Below, piece by piece: positions 5,388 to 5,616 of a stretch of DNA of 5,616 nucleotides. Where the stretch lies: assembly GCA_014730295.1 (NCBI GenBank), contig WJIN01000297.1, positions 1-5,616 of the forward strand, given 5' to 3'. Position 1 is the first letter of the stretch. Each line of letters begins with the position of its first letter. The notes below the pieces were generated by a model. It saw nothing but the letters and a program-made list of their open reading frames with translations, searched no databases and had not been told where the DNA came from. This DNA comes from Promethearchaeota archaeon (GTDB lineage Archaea > Asgardarchaeota > Lokiarchaeia > Sigynarchaeales > SOKP01). The position numbers were made by a program, and so were the translations under genes.

Positions 5388-5616
5388 ATGGAAAAATCAG
5401 TGGAGAAGAAGAAAAATCTAGTCAAAAAATTAGTCAATGCTGGAATTAATGCCACCCCATCCGTAGTAGATTTTGTTATGACCATGCCAAATCCTTCAGA
5501 AAGTCTGGAATTTATAATTAAAGAAACAAGTTTTATCCCCACTTTTAAAAGTCATTTAACCTTGGAGATTGTCGATAAAATTTCCAATGATGAAATCCAA
5601 AAGGCTCTGAAAAGAG
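5388..5616 (+). CDS. polB: Probable DNA polymerase D small subunit DP1, N-terminal part
   Basis: An open frame of 76 codons starts at ATG 5388 and runs off the window. The protein begins MEKSVEKKKNLVKKLVNAGI. It continues with NATPSVVDFV, a 'PSESLEFIIKE' segment, and a helix with LTLEIVDKI. The pattern (short basic helix, 'TPS', hydrophobic helix, 'S.EFI', then a helix starting 'LT.E') resembles the N-terminal domain of DP1, which contacts DP2 and precedes the OB fold and the Mre11-like exonuclease domain. Those later domains are outside the window, so the catalytic residues cannot be checked. The position beside the DP2 gene supports the call, since the two subunits form one complex. AAGGGA (5373-5378) could be a weak ribosome-binding site nine bases before the ATG. 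The alternative is an unrelated helical protein. Confidence 0.75.
   Translation, partial: MEKSVEKKKNLVKKLVNAGINATPSVVDFVMTMPNPSESLEFIIKETSFIPTFKSHLTLEIVDKISNDEIQKALKR

Overview
The window is archaeal. It carries the large subunit (DP2) of the family-D replicative DNA polymerase, which occurs only in Archaea. A tRNA gene with archaeal character lies at the left edge, and what looks like the start of the small-subunit gene (DP1) lies at the right edge. PolD is present in Euryarchaeota, Asgard, Thaumarchaeota-type and DPANN lineages and is absent from most Crenarchaeota, so the last group is unlikely. The DNA is AT-rich. I cannot fix the lineage further; an AT-rich, intein-bearing genome would fit an Asgard or mesophilic euryarchaeal relative, but that is a guess.

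Layout, left to right. Bases 2-107 (minus) hold a class II tRNA, best read as tRNA-Leu(GAG), with about 21 extra nucleotides in the D-arm and C instead of U at position 33. Bases 108-260 are a short AT-rich spacer with a 17-bp direct repeat (period 36), a T-tract that could end the polymerase transcript, and a candidate tRNA TATA box. Bases 261-5117 (minus) are one long gene for PolD DP2, 1618 codons, interrupted in frame by a 472-residue intein (1020-2435). The mature extein would be 1146 aa. Bases 5118-5387 are a 270-bp divergent promoter region with two perfect inverted repeats (11-bp and 7-bp arms). From 5388 (plus) a second gene runs off the window; its 76 visible codons resemble the N-terminus of DP1.

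How the parts work together. DP2 supplies the polymerase active site and DP1 the 3'-5' exonuclease (a Mre11-like phosphoesterase). DP2 ends in a clear PCNA-binding peptide, so the assembled enzyme can be tethered to the sliding clamp. The intein sits directly before the catalytic DxD motif (N|CDGDED), so the polymerase cannot form its normal active site until the intein has spliced out. The intein ends in Gln rather than Asn. Its second LAGLIDADG motif has lost the catalytic acidic residue, which suggests a splicing-competent element whose homing endonuclease is dead or decaying. I found no wholly new system; the most unusual items are the D-arm insertion in the tRNA, the decayed endonuclease motif, and the palindromes between the two head-to-head polymerase genes.
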